Assembly (NCBI GenBank): GCA_035048485.1 | Contig: CM068583.1 | Location: forward strand, 70,498,231 to 70,562,230 | Origin: Pteria penguin | Lineage: Eukaryota; Mollusca; Bivalvia; Pterioida; Pteriidae | Direction of reading: 5' to 3' | DNA: 64,000 nt | In this document: piece after piece, positions 33,343-45,924 of the stretch | How positions within the stretch are numbered: position 1 is the stretch's first letter | Layout of the letters: every line of letters starts with the position of its first letter | The notes under the pieces: model-generated | Told to the model about the DNA's origin: nothing | Seen by the model: the letters and a program-made list of their open reading frames with translations, nothing else | The model's database searches: none | Made by a program: the position numbers and the translations under genes

Positions 33343-34524
33343 AAGATTGAAAAATGGGGGAGGGGTGTACTATTGGCTAAAGATGTTACGGAATGGGATT
33401 ACTAGAGCCTCTAACGTAAAGCTCGTCAATTACAGTTTTAAATTTATGTTCTGTTCGTGCTATCGTCTTTTAAAAAAATGGTCATGGATTAATTTCATCG
33501 ATATCCTTTTTAGAACACATGAGCCACAAACACCTGACACCGGAGCGTATAGGTTAAATAAGGGTTTTAATCACATTTTGTTCGGCGTTTGCCAGTAAAC
33601 TTTTCACATTTTAGATTTCTCCAAAACCACCTGACAGATTTTGATCAAACTTGGTGTACATATAGTACAAGGTAACTTCTACAAAGTTGTTATTTTATTT
33701 CGATTTGTCAACAGATGGCACCACAAAAGTATGCCCAAGAGGGCACATTCGTTTGAGAAGACTCTTAAGAAAGGACACATTGGATTTAAAAACAAATGGT
33801 GGAATGGCATTGGAGTGTTCTACAGAGATAACCTGTAAGATTCGAGTTTGTCGCTTTCGTTCAAATACGAAAGATTTTTTTATGAGTTTTTACGTCTTTG
33901 GGACTACGTCATTCCTATACTTTGTAGGTGAATTTCTTTGATTTTCTCATTCTACATTGCTTATAATGCACTTATTTTGTGTATGTTATCTGGTTTTAAA
34001 GAAATAAATGCTGTTAAGTTATAACAATTATATTATATTGTCTGCATTTACAGTAAGTTTGGCTTAGGTCAGCGATGTGGATCCTGAACCTCTTCTTTTT
34101 ACTGGGACTTATTTTATTTCTAAGATCAAAGAACTGTTGATCAAAGGCAGAGAATATTTTAACCTGATGAAGTGAGTTCAGTCTGGACTGTTAAATCTTA
34201 GTGGTACGACCGAGACTATGTCATGACCAATCGTAAACGAAAACACCAGGAAGTACATTCCTGTTGACGGTAGTCACGGTGTTAAGATTTCCCAGGGGTG
34301 TCTGCTATCTTTTATTTTATCTCTTGACAGTCTTGTTTAAGAATTGTCTAAAATATTCTACAATACTTCATGGGCAAATTCCAAAGGAGTTTTAATGTCG
34401 TTAATTTATTGATAGAAATTCTCTCTCGAGGCACATTATTTCCAGTCATGCTTATCGACTTTTACGCCCCATCATTGGAATGACCGGGGGCTTAAATTGT
34501 TTATTTTGTTCGTCATCCCTTCCT
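33343..34524. other. Intergenic stretch, no gene recognised
   Basis: Short frames at 33347-33598 and 33641-33941 overlap a family-A-like monomer (CACATTTTAGATTTCTCCAA, ACTTGGTGTACATATAGTAC) and have no recognisable product. The rest is ordinary AT-rich sequence. Confidence 0.5.
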
Positions 34525-34776
34525 TGGTTTCCGGATGATAGCTAAAATTCCTTGTATACTATCCAAACCATGGATATCTATAAAAAGAGAGAATGCCTTT
34601 AGACTTTGAGGTAAATTGTAAAGGTCCTTACTGGTGCAAACAAATGGTTTCCGAATGATAACTAAAATTCCTTGCATCCTATCCAGTCCAAATTGGGATA
34701 TATGGATACCTATAAAAAGACAGAATGCCTTTAGACTTTGAGGTGAATTGTAAAGGTCACTCCTGGTGTAAACAAA
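34525..34776. repeat. Two-copy tandem duplication, ~120-130 bp
   Basis: TGGTTTCCGGATGATAGCTA ... TTTAGACTTTGAGGTAAATT and TGGTTTCCGAATGATAACTA ... TTTAGACTTTGAGGTGAATT are adjacent copies, ending just before the family A copy III head. A related TTTTCCAGATGATAA lies just after that element's tail at about 37300, consistent with insertion into a third copy. Confidence 0.7.
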
Positions 34777-34787
34777 TGGTGTTTTTT

Positions 34788-37296
34788 AGCTCACCTGAGC
34801 ATAGCTCAAGTAAGCTATTTTCATAGTGCAGCGTCCGTCGTCCGTCCGTCGTTAACTTTTCTACATTTTCGACTTCTTCTCCAGAACCGCTGCACAGAAT
34901 TTCATCAAACTCCATACGAAGTAAGTACTCAAGGTCCTCTACAAAGTTTGTGTTTTTTATGCCGATCCGTGATCGAAGATGGCCGCCATTGGCTCTGATT
35001 GGTTGACACATTTTCGACTTCTCCTCCAGAAATGCTACACAGAATTTCACTAAACTTCATAGGAAGTAAGTACCCAAAGTCCTCTACCAAGTTTGTGTTT
35101 TTTATGCTGATCCGTGATCCAAGATGGCCGCCATTGGCTCTGATTGGTTGACACATTTTCGACTTCTTCTCCAGAACTGCTGCACAGAATTTCATCAAAC
35201 TTCATAGGAAGTAAGTACTCAAGGTCCTCTACCAAGTTTGTGTTTTTTATGCCGATCCTTGATCCAAGATGGCCGCCATTGGCTCTGATTGGTTGACACA
35301 TTTTCGACTTCTCCCCCAGAACTGCTGCACAGAATTTCACCAAACTTCATAGGAAGTAAGTACTCAAAGTCCTCTACCAAGTTTGTGGGTTTTTTTTGCC
35401 GATCCGTAATCCAAGATGGCCGCCATTGGCTCTGATTGGTTGACACATTTTCGAATTCTTCTCCAGAACTGCTGTACAGAATTTCACCAAACTTCATAGG
35501 AAGTAAGTACTCAAAGTCTTCTACCAAGTTTGTGTTTTTTATGCCAATCCGTGATCCAAGATGGCCGCCATTGGCTCTGATTGGTTGACACATTTTCGAC
35601 TTCTTCTCCAGAACTGCTGCACAGAATTTCATCAAACTTCATAGGAAGTAAGTACTCAAGGTCCTCTACCAAGTTTGTGTTTTTTATGCCGATCCTTGAT
35701 CCAAGATGGCCGCCATTGGCTCTGATTGGTTGACACATTTTCGACTTCTCCCCCAGAACTGCTGCACAGAATTTCACCAAACTTCATAGGAAGTAAGTAC
35801 TCAAAGTCCTCTACCAAGTTTGTGGGTTTTTTTTGCCGATCCGTAATCCAAGATGGCCGCCATTGGCTCTGATTGGTTGACACATTTTCGAATTCTTCTC
35901 CAGAACTGCTGTACAGAATTTCACCAAACTTCATAGGAAGTAAGTACTCAAAGTCTTCTACCAAGTTTGTGTTTTTTATGCCAATCCGTGATCCAAGATG
36001 GCCGCCATTGGCTCTGATTGGTTGACACATTTTCGACTTCTTCTCCAGAACTGCTGCACAGAATTTCACCAAACTTCATAGGAAGTAAGTACTCAAGGTC
36101 CTCTACCAAGTTTGTGTTTTTTATGCCGATCCTTGATCCAAGATGGCCGCCATTGGCTCTGATTGGTTGACACATTTTCGACTTCTCCTCCAGAACCGCT
36201 GCACAGAATTTCACCAAACTTCAAAGGAAGTAAGTACTCAAGGTCCTCTACCAAGTTTGTGTTTTTTTTTTTGCCGATCCGTAAGCCAAGATGGCCGCCA
36301 TTGGCTCTGATTGGTTGACACATTTTCGACTTCTTCTCCAGAACTGCTGCACAGAATTTCACCAAACTTCATAGGAAGTAAGTACTCAAGGTCCTCTACA
36401 AAGTTTGTGTTTTTATGCCGATCCGTGATCCAAGATGGCCGCCATTGGCTCTGATTGGTTGACACATTTTCGACTTCTCCTGCAGAACCGCTGCACAGAA
36501 ATTCACCAAACTTCATAGGAAGTAAGTACTCAAAGTCTTCTACCAAGTTTGTGTTTTTTATGCCGATCCGGGATCCAAGATGGTCACCATTGGCTCTGAT
36601 TGGTTGACACATTTTCGACTTCTTCTCCAGAACTGCTGCACAGAATTTCACCAAACTTCATAGGAAGTAAGTACTCAAGGTCCTCTACCAAGTTTGTGTA
36701 TTTTTATGTCGATCCTTGTTTCAAGATGGCCGCCATTGGCTCTGATTGGTTGACACATTTTCGACTTCTTCTCCAGAACCGCTGCACAGAAGTTCACCAA
36801 ACTTCATAGAAAGTAAGTACTCAAGGTCCTCTACCAAGTTTTTGTTTTTTATGCCAGTCCGTGATCCAAGATGGCCGCCATTGGCTCTGATTGGTTGAAA
36901 CATTTTCAACTTCTTCTCCAGATCGGCTGCACAGAATTTCATCAAACCTCATAGGAAGTAAGTACTCAACATCCTCTACCACATTTTTGTTTTTTATGCC
37001 GATCCGTGATCCAAGATGGCCGCCATTGACTCTGATTGGTTGACACATTTTCAACTTCTTCTCCAGAACCACTGCACAAAATTTCACCAAACTGCATAGA
37101 AAGTAAGTACTCAAGGTCCTCTACCAAGTATAGGTTTTTCATGCCGATCCGTAATCCAAGATGGCCGCCATTGGCTCTGTTTGATTGACACATTTTCATC
37201 TTCCTCTCCAGAACCCCTGCACAGAATTTCTTGCTTGCTTGTAAATATGCACTTTGTGCTCAGGTGAGCGATATAGGCCCACTTCGGCCTCTTGTT
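34788..37296 (+). mobile_element. Family A element copy III with expanded internal monomer
   Basis: Head AGCTCACCTGAGC...GCTCAAGTAAGCT, then GTCCGTCGTCCGTCC. The tail is CTCAGGTGAGCGATATAG with GGCCCACTTCGGCC and TCTTGTTT. Head and tail match copies I and II, but the body is a near-homogeneous array of about 15-16 copies of a ~146 bp monomer (34930-37200). The poly-G tracts and other monomers of copies I and II are absent. Confidence 0.85.
34930..37200. repeat. ~146 bp monomer array inside family A copy III
   Basis: Each monomer reads GACACATTTTCGACTTCTTC, CAGAACTGCTGCACAGAATT, CACCAAACTTCATAGGAAGT, AAGTACTCAAGGTCCTCTAC, TTTGTGTTTTTTATGCCGAT, CCAAGATGGCCGCCATTGGC, TCTGATTGGTTGA. The first half is homologous to the single first monomer of copies I and II. 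Blocks of two monomers recur at ~290 and ~437 bp spacing with the same variants, so expansion went by multimers. The many overlapping 70-138 residue minus-strand frames (34757-37199) are reading frames through the array. Confidence 0.92.
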
Positions 37297-39149
37297 TGTT
37301 TTCCAGATGATAAATCAAACATCATGTAATATACTAGTCTAATATACAAATATATTTGGATGTTTGAAATCTTACCAAAACGACGGATGCCTATGGAGGG
37401 ATCGCCCAGATCCAACTGTAACCACGCCCATTACGTCGTTTCTTTGTGATGTCACAGTTCAATTCTTGTCTGGCGGACCATTTAATTATGAAGTCATCAC
37501 AAAAAAAAGTGTGCCAAAAGTTGCGATGTCGGTCATTTTACAATCATAAATTTATTGTAACGCCATAACGAAAAACAACGCCAAAAGGTATTAGCTCGGA
37601 CAAAAAGACAACACTTATGAAGATCGGCAAATGGTATATTGATCAGCGGTTCAATTCATTCGTCCATGGTTCGTAAAAGTACGTGGCATTCAGACAATTT
37701 TCAATTGTTCTATTGATGATTTCATTAACAAATGCGTTATTTGTCGAGGATTTATTTGATTTAGATTGTAATGTAGGAACATTTCATGAAAGAGATCATT
37801 ACCATCTCGTCTGTCTCCCGTTTAGAGAGATGCACCACTTGGCATAGCTGATATCACATGCCCCTTCATTAAAGTATATTAGGGTCGGTCAAACGGCTAG
37901 GATTGTACACCACCTAGTGCCTTGTTGCTTTAATTGTTTTCATCGGTTTTTAAAATACATAACTATATTTATATACAACGTATATTTCTTAACAATGACA
38001 ATGTTGTAACGTATAATGAAGTCCTTTTTTCGTGTACGCACGTGGACCTGGATTTTAACATAATCACACAGATATATTTAACCCGTATTAACTGCGTATC
38101 TATATTGATATGCACTTGTACGTTTTCGTAATATCGCAAAGCACAATCTGACCACAGAAAATACACTGTCGTACATATGACGTCGAGGGACGTAACTCTT
38201 ACGCAATGCTAACGCACGTCACGGATTTATGCGATCTGCGCGTCATATTTCGGACATTATCTTCATTGCAATCTCGACGACCCCCATATTTATTTCTATT
38301 TAGACTTCAGCATGAATCATGTATACGCCCATGAATTTCTTGTCAGTAGTTTTTTTTTTTAAATACAACTCTGAACAAATGCCACAGATACGAATTTACG
38401 TGAAAATCCGCAAAAATTCATATTTTTCAAAAATTTCATCAATAGAAATCATAAAAATGATTGAAATATAACTGATAAACACCATACCCGAAAATATTGC
38501 AAAATCTAAATTTTATCACCAGAAATATTTGAGCAACTAGAGAACAGAGGAAAAATGCTTTTTTTATCCCCCGCCTAGATAGCGCGGCTAATTTCGTGAA
38601 GGGAGGCGCGGTGACCCCTTATTTTCTGTTTGGAATTGAATTCAGCATAGATTCGATGTGTACCATGTCAAATATCATTATCTTATTGTCAGTAAGTTTT
38701 AATAGGCAGATTTACCTTTAAAGTTTTTAGAAAGGCATGCCACGTGTGTGCATTGACAATCCAAAGAAAAGCAGTTGTGACCTTGACTTTTGATTTCATA
38801 ACATCAGATATGTCGTTTCAGAGACATTTAAGTGAAATACAGAATTCTGAGATGACAATTAAAATACTATCTTGACCAACATCCTGAAAGAAACAAAATT
38901 GCCACTGCGTGAGCACATTATAAGCTCCCTGATAACTGATGGGAAGTAGCTTGATGTGTTTGTATCTGATTTCACTGTAAGAAAATTAGGTATGAATGGA
39001 TATAAATATTTATCCACAACAGATGCATAGATTTATCATTGACTGATTTCAAAGTCGATAAATGGCAAAACAAGTCCAAGAGAATCAAACGTACAAAAGT
39101 CTGTTCAGAATACATTGACTTTTGATATAACGTTAGAGCATGTTAGATA
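37297..39149. other. Unique-looking intergenic sequence
   Basis: No repeats and no gene recognised. Short frames (37364-37549, 37934-38166) have no family character. Possible regulatory content cannot be judged from sequence alone. Confidence 0.5.
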
Positions 39150-39154
39150 CATGC

Positions 39155-39571
39155 AAGCGCGTAGCTAGCATTGTTACGAAGTGCAAGCCCATAAAGGTGA
39201 GGGGTCTGGGGGCCGCTGTAGACCCCGAGCGGGTCCAGGGCAGAGCCCTAGTTGGGGATTCAGGGGGACAAAGCGCCCCCCCCCCCCCCGACGGAAAACG
39301 ATTTTAGCAAATCTGAGCCCCCTGAACCACATTGAAAATGCCTCCTTTTCAAGAAATATATGGAATATTTGACCATATGTGTTGTTTTAGATAATAAAGA
39401 TCTTAAGGTAGAAATGTTACTACAGAAGCTGGGAGATGATAGTACCACCTCACAGCAGTTTCGGTGGATCCTCTCTCTCTCTCTCTCTCTCTTATGTTAA
39501 TTGATTTTTTTTTGCCGTTGAATAAAGTGCAAGCCCGGGCTTACGGGCTTACATGCCAGCTACGCACCTGG
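39155..39571. mobile_element. 417 bp MITE-like element with GCGTAGCT termini
   Basis: Left end AAGCGCGTAGCTAGCAT, right end ATGCCAGCTACGCACCTGG (inverted). CATGC flanks both sides (39150-39154, 39572-39576). The interior has a poly-C tract, a (CT)n tract near 39473-39492, and GTGCAAGCCC / GGGCTTACGGGCTTAC near both ends. Overlapping frames (39181-39372, 39260-39448) are not genes. Confidence 0.75.
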
Positions 39572-39689
39572 CATGCGAGTGGGATGGTACATTATGCCCG
39601 GAAATTAAGAAAGTTTTACTTATTGACGTATCTTTAAATTGCTTTTATAATTGTTGCATCTATCGAGTTGACCATAATATCAGGTTTCA

Positions 39690-40470
39690 TGTGACCCAGG
39701 AAACTGTGTCCAAATGTAACGAGATTTCAGACTACAGTCCACGACAAATATAACAAGATTTCAGACTACAGTCACAACAAATGTAACGAGATTTCAGACT
39801 ACAGTCCACGACAAATATAACGAGATTTCAGACTACAGTCCACGACAAATGTAACGAGATTTCAGACTACAGTCCACGACAAATATAACGAGATTTCAGA
39901 CTACAGTCCACGACAAATATAACGAGATTTTAGACTACAGTACACGACAAATATAACGAGATTTCAGACTACAGTCCACGACAAATATAACGAGATTTCA
40001 GACTACAGTCACGACAAATATAACGAGATTTCAGACTACAGTGCACGACAAATATAACGAGATTTCAGACTACAGTCACGACAAATATAACGAGATTTCA
40101 GACTACAGTACACGACAAATATAACGAGATTTCAGACTACAGTCACGACAAATATAACGAGATTTCAGACTACAGTCACGACAAATATAACGAGATTTCA
40201 GACTACAGTACACGACAAATATAACGAGATTTCAGACTACAGTCACGACAAATATAACGAGATTTCAGACTACAGTCACGACAAATGTAACGAGATTTCA
40301 GACTACAGTCACGACAAATATAACGAGATTTCAGACTACAGTCCACGACAAATTTATATCCAGATCGAATTTACAATATAGATCATACAGACGTGTGATG
40401 GGTAAATCATGAATTTACAATATAGATCATACAGACGTGTGATGGGTAAATCATGAATTTATATCTAGAT
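39690..40470. repeat. 33-34 bp minisatellite and a 53 bp duplication
   Basis: About 20 copies of ACGACAAATATAACGAGATT TCAGACTACAGTC, with a 33 bp form (AGTCACGAC) and 34 bp forms (AGTCCACGAC, AGTACACGAC, AGTGCACGAC) mixed. 40351-40470 then holds about two copies of GAATTTACAATATAGATCAT ACAGACGTGTGATGGGTAAA. Copies abut without spacers, which rules out a CRISPR-like layout. Confidence 0.9.
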
Positions 40471-41084
40471 CAAATTTACAATGTAGATCATACGTGCATG
40501 TTATAAAAAATTATCCATTTATAGTTATATGTATATCGAATTTACAGTGGGAACCAAACAGGCATGTTATGGGTAAATCATTATTTATATCTAGATGGAA
40601 CCTGCAATAAATGCCATACAAACACGAACCCTTACTAGTGGTCCTAAAAACAAAATATTGACGAAATGGGCGAAGCTTGAAGCTAGTAACCAATAATACG
40701 CATGAGCACAAATACTCATTCCGCTTATATTTTGTATCTTAGACACCCTCCAAATCTCTTGGACAGATTTTCTGTCCCACTGGAAAAAAATAATATAAAT
40801 GAATAAATAAATGAATAAAAAATGAATCATGAATCAAAATGGTCAAACAGTTATCACGATCTTGCGTATTCCTCTTAAGGCTAGCTAGATCTTGTCGTAA
40901 ACCTTAGGAAAAATGAATGACAAAATGTGGATGGGTTGGTAGCCGACTGAATTTACTGAGATTTTATATTCGCATCTCATAAGTACAAAACGTAGTGCTT
41001 CATTTCATTGACTTGGAACCAACACGAGTACATGGCGGGTTTTATCAATAACTAGGAAATATTTCTTTGTGACATCCAAGAACA
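40471..41084. other. Intergenic, nothing recognised
   Basis: AT-rich; a further diverged copy of the ATATCTAGATCAAATTTAC unit near 40460-40610. Two overlapping minus-strand frames (40511-40830) have no recognisable product. Confidence 0.45.
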
Positions 41085-41480
41085 CTGCTCCGTGACATTG
41101 GAGGCCACTTCTCCGTGATATCCGAGGCCACTTCTCCGTGACATCCGAGGCCACTTCTCCGTGTAACCGGAGGCCACTTCTCCGTGACATTCGAGGCCAC
41201 GTCTCCCTGACATCCGAGGCCACTTTTCTCTGACATCCGAGGCCACTTCTCCGTGCCATCCGAGGCCACTTTTCTGTGACATCGGAGGCCACTTCTCCGT
41301 GCCATCCGAGGTCACTTCTCCGTGACATTCGAGGCCACTTCTCTGTGACATCCGAGGCCACTTCTCCGTGACATTCGAGACCACTTCTCCGGGACATTCG
41401 AGGCCACTTCTCTGTGACATCCGAGGCCACTTCTCCGTGACATTCGAGACCACTTCTCCGGGACATCCGAGGCCTCTTCT
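41085..41480. repeat. 24 bp minisatellite, ~16-17 copies
   Basis: Unit CCACTTCTCCGTGACATCCG AGGC, with variants CTCCGGGACATTCGAGA, TTTTCTGTGACATC and CTCCGTGCCATCC. Since 24 is a multiple of three and no frame has a stop, several frames stay open, giving the 169, 146, 86 and 81 residue minus-strand frames. A single initial ATG and no domain argue against a gene, although expression of the 169-residue frame (41514-41005) cannot be excluded. Confidence 0.9.
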
Positions 41481-41795
41481 GTGTTCGGGCATGTGGATAT
41501 TTTCCAGCGCTCACGAAAGTTCAAGCAATTGTATCTTTCTCGTTCATGATTGTTCATTTCAATATATTGTTATATTACTTAGACCACCTTGGTAGGTATG
41601 GCATCGGAAATTGTAGCATTTTTGAAATCCAAACACTTAAATTCAAGATTTCCTTTTGTATCTCATCAAGTGCATTCAGGTTAATTTTTTAAGCCATTTC
41701 GAAGATAACACCAGATAGCTAAAAACTTGATGATAATAATAATGATGATGATGATGATGATGATTATAATAATGATGATGATAATAATAATAATA

Positions 41796-41889
<94 letters not shown>

Positions 41890-42729
41890 TGGCAAATTAT
41901 CGTTTTAAGTATTGTTCTGCAACTGAATTGTTTTCACGTTGATTCTGTGAACACTATGAAAACGTGATTCTAAGTAATAATCATCCTTGATGCATGTTTG
42001 ATGAAGCCTCAGAAATACTTAATAAAATAAATGTTCAAATAAAGGGTAGATGGAAAATGCCTAATGTTATAAATCATGTACATTCGTTGGCACTGTACGA
42101 GGGATATAGGTCAATGTCGGGTTGTCTCCACTCCAGTGTGTCAGATAATCACGACCAGTCGTCTAGGCACACGGTGACGTTCCCTTCAGCGAACTAGTTA
42201 TACCTACCACGTCAAAGGAACTTGGGTCATTAGTGTCCTCGCTATACATTATCTTTCTGTGACATGTTTGAACTTGTTAACAAAATAAAGTGCCTGAAGT
42301 CTCATTTTCACAAAAGTTCATCAATAACACTGGATGTGAAAAATACATTACTAAATTAACAGATTAAATATAGTGGATATTTTGCCCTCAGATATTATCT
42401 CCATTTGTCAGATGTGATGTCGACTTGTCAAAAGTAATGCCGACTTGTCAGGTGTCATGTTATATCGACTGGTCAGATGTAATATCGATTTATCAGAGAT
42501 TATGTCGACTTGTAAAATACTTAAGTCGACACAACGTCTGATGGAATGATGGCACACATGCCACCATAGTATAGGTATACACAGGCAAACTGTCACAAAA
42601 GAATTTCACTAAACGTAAAGGCAAACACACATTTTTCAAACATCAGATATTTTTATTAATAACGCTTGCCTCTACCATATTTAATGTTGCATGTAACACA
42701 ATAATATACAAGTAAACAAAACCAAATGT
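41481..42729. repeat. Microsatellite (ATG/ATA)n-(GA)n and a small degenerate repeat
   Basis: 41728-41840 is ATGATG/ATAATA microsatellite, 41841-41885 is (GA)n. 42395-42530 holds about five diverged copies of a ~28 bp unit (TCAGATGTGATGTCGACTTG). No gene recognised between. Confidence 0.8.
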
Positions 42730-45115
42730 TATAAAATATACTACCGAAATATACTACCGAAAGAATCACCGTCTACATGATCTCCTACAAATGTTATAAA
42801 ATATACTACCGAAAGAACCAATGTCTACATGATCTCCTACAAATGTTATAAAATATACTACCGAAAGAACCATTGTCTACATGATCTCCTACAAATGTTA
42901 TAAAATATACTACCGAAAGAACCATTGCCTACATGATCTCCTACAAATGTTATAAAATATACTACCGAAAGAACCATTACCTACATGATCTCCTACAAAT
43001 GTTATAAAATATACTACCGAAAGAACCATTGCCTACATGATCTCCTACAAATGTTATAAAATATACTCCCGAAAGAACCATTGTCTACATGATCTCCTAC
43101 AAATGTTCTAAAATATACTACCGAAAGAACCATTGCCTACATGATCTCTTACAAATGTTCTAAAATATACTACCGAAAGAACCATTGCCTACATGATCTC
43201 CTACAAATGTTATAAAATATACTACCGAAAGAACCATTGTCTACATGATCTCCTACAAATGTTATAAAATATACTACCGAAAGAACCATTGCCTACATGA
43301 TCTCCTACAAATGTTATAAAATATACTACCGAAAGAACCATTGCCTACATGATCTCCTACAAATGTTATAAAATATACTACCGAAAGAACCATTGCCTAC
43401 ATGATCTCCTACAAATGTTATAAAATATACTACCGAAAGAACCATTGTCTACATGATCTCCTACAAATGTTATAAAATATACTACCGAAAGAACCATTGT
43501 CTACATGATCTCCTACAAATGTTATAAAATATACTACCGAAAGAACCATTGCCTACATGATCTCCTACAAATGTTATACAATATACTACCGAAAGAACCA
43601 TTGCCTACATGATCTCCTACAAATGTTATAAAATATACTACCGAAAGAACCATTGTCTATATGATCTCCTACAAATGTTATAAAATATACTACCGAAAGA
43701 ACCATTGCCTAAATGTTATAAAATATACTCCCGAAAGAACCATTGTCTACATGATCTCCTACAAATGCTATAAAATATACTACCGAAAGAACCATTGCCT
43801 ACATGATCTCCTACAAATGTTATAAAATATACTCCCGAAAGAACCATTGTCTACATGATCTCCTACAAATGTTATAAAATATACTACCGAAAGAACCATT
43901 GCCTAAATGTTATAAAATATACTCCCGAAAGAACCATTGTCTACATGATCTCCTACAAATGCTATAAAATATACTACCGAAAGAACCATTGCCTACATGA
44001 TCTCCTACAAATGTTATAAAATATACTACCGAAAGAACCAATGTCTACATGATCTCCTACAAATGCTATAAAATATACTACCGAAAGAACCATTGCCTAC
44101 ATGATCTCCTACAAATGTTATAAAATATACTACCGAAAGAAAAATTGTCTACATGATCTCCTACAAATGTTATAAAATATACTACCGAAAGAACCATTGC
44201 CTACATGATCTCCTACAAATGTTATAAAATATACTACCGAAAGAAAAATTGTCTACATGATCTCCTACAAATGTTATAAAATATACTACCGAAAGAACCA
44301 TTGCCTACATGATCTCCTACAAATGTTATAAAATATACTACCGAAAGAACCATTGCCTACATGATCTCCTACAAATGTTATAAAATATACTACCGAAAGA
44401 ACCATTGCCTACATGATCTCCTACAAATGTTATAAAATATACTACCGAAAGAACCATTGCCTACATGATCTCCTACAAATGTTATAAAATATACTACCGA
44501 AAGAACCATTGCCTACATGATCTCCTACAAATGTTATAAAATATACTACCGAAAGAACCATTGTCTACATGATCTCCTACAAATGTTATAAAATATACTA
44601 CCGAAAGAACCATTGCCTACATGATCTCCTACAAATGTTATAAAATATACTACCGAAAGAACCATTGTCTACATGATCTCCTACAAATGTTATAAAATAT
44701 ACTACCGAAAGAACCATTGTCTACATGATCTCCTACAAATGTTATAAAATATACTACCGAAAGAACCATTGCCTAAATGTTATAAAATATACTCCCGAAA
44801 GAACCATTGTCTACATGATCTCCTACAAATGTTATAAAATATACTACCGAAAGAACCATTGCCTAAATGTTATAAAATATACTACCGAAAGAACCATTGC
44901 CTACATGATCTCCTACAAATGTTATAAAATATACTACCGAAAGAACCATTGCCTAAATGTTATAAAATATACTCCCGAAAGAACCATTGTCTACATGATC
45001 TCCTACAAATTTTATAAAATATACTACCGAAAGAACCATTGCCTACATGATCTCCTACAAATGTTATAAAATATACTACCGAAAGAACCATTGTCTACAT
45101 GATCTTCTACAAGTT
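42730..45115. repeat. 52 bp minisatellite, ~46 copies, with 38 bp short variant
   Basis: Unit AAATGTTATAAAATATACTA CCGAAAGAACCATTGCCTAC ATGATCTCCTAC. Variants: GCCTAC or GTCTAC; ACTACC or ACTCCC; AAGAACC or AAGAAAA. Five copies lack 14 bp (CATTGCCTAAATGTTATA instead of CATTGCCTACATGATCTCCT), at about 43711, 43909, 44775, 44866 and 44956. The 114-residue frame at 44725-45069 is a reading frame through the array. Confidence 0.93.
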
Positions 45116-45584
45116 TATACAGACAACACGATAAGCTATGCGTAGCAGATGGTGGCACGTCATCTTAGGTCAAACATAGTAAGTGAAAAGAGGAAATGTC
45201 TCATGTTGTCTTCCTACACCCACCAACTCTAATTCCACAAACTTTATCAATGAGAAGAAAACCATTCTTCGAGAGTATAAAAATGCACCAAACAAATGAG
45301 AAAGACAATGTAGCAAAGATTATGCCCCTTAGTGTTAATATGCTGACTTATAAATTGAATGAAATATTCAAGAATGATGAATAAAACAAACTCTGTCAAA
45401 AATCACGAAACCGCGAGGAGCATACAAAATCAACAGAAAAGAAATACAAATGGCAAACATAGAACATCTACATAGGAGCATAAAAAAATCAAAAATTTGA
45501 ACGTATATGTGTATTTTCAAGACGGCTATTTCATCATCATGTTCCTTAATTTTAACATGTCAAATGTCATTGATCTATGTTTTA
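45116..45584. other. Intergenic, no gene recognised
   Basis: A frame at 45196-45384 has no recognisable product. The region lies on the 3' side (minus strand) of the Penelope-like relic that follows, but I could not align it to the thumb block or tail of copies 1 and 2. Confidence 0.45.
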
Positions 45585-45924
45585 GGTTCAGGGTTATCAA
45601 TTGTAGAATATAACATACCATCCAGACGTGTCATAGAACATATCAATAAGGTCAAAGTGTTTAGAATTTGTAGGCTGATACATGAAATCCCCCTCTCATT
45701 ACAATATAACACAGGTCTGCTGTCACCAAATGGCAATTTACTCCCATTGAAATCCGATAATCAGTTGATAAAATTTGCTATTTAAAATGCGAGTAAAACT
45801 GTTCACCAGACAGTTAATGACATTGCATAACATTGCTAGTCCAACACTTGTAGGGAACATGTAGTATGTTGGAGAAAACTCCAGAGTTATCCGGAGTTCG
45901 GGTATATCTGATTATATGTTGAAA
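45585..45924 (-). pseudogene. Decayed Penelope-like RT copy 4, left part
   Basis: On the plus strand, TCAGGGTTATCAATTGTAG, AACATATCAATAAGGTCAAA, ATGAAATCCCCCTCTCATTA, CAGGTCTGCTGTCACC, CTCCCATTGAAATCC and AACATTGCTAGTCCAACAC, GTTGGAGAAAACTCCAGAGT line up in order with 8990-9310 of copy 1 (antisense of motif C, motif B and the region upstream). Many stops and indels. The catalytic YLDD segment is not preserved. The + strand frame at 45507-45785 is spurious. Confidence 0.78.

Noticed and set aside
34757..37199. Ten or more 70-138 residue minus-strand ORFs as a gene family
   Set aside because: They are staggered readings of the same 146 bp monomer, overlapping one another in different frames.
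39690..40350. CRISPR array
   Set aside because: Repeats of 33-34 bp adjoin directly with no unique spacers, in a eukaryotic context.
41005..41557. 169-residue minus-strand protein with 24-residue period
   Set aside because: Four overlapping frames are open through a 24 bp minisatellite; no domain or conserved start.
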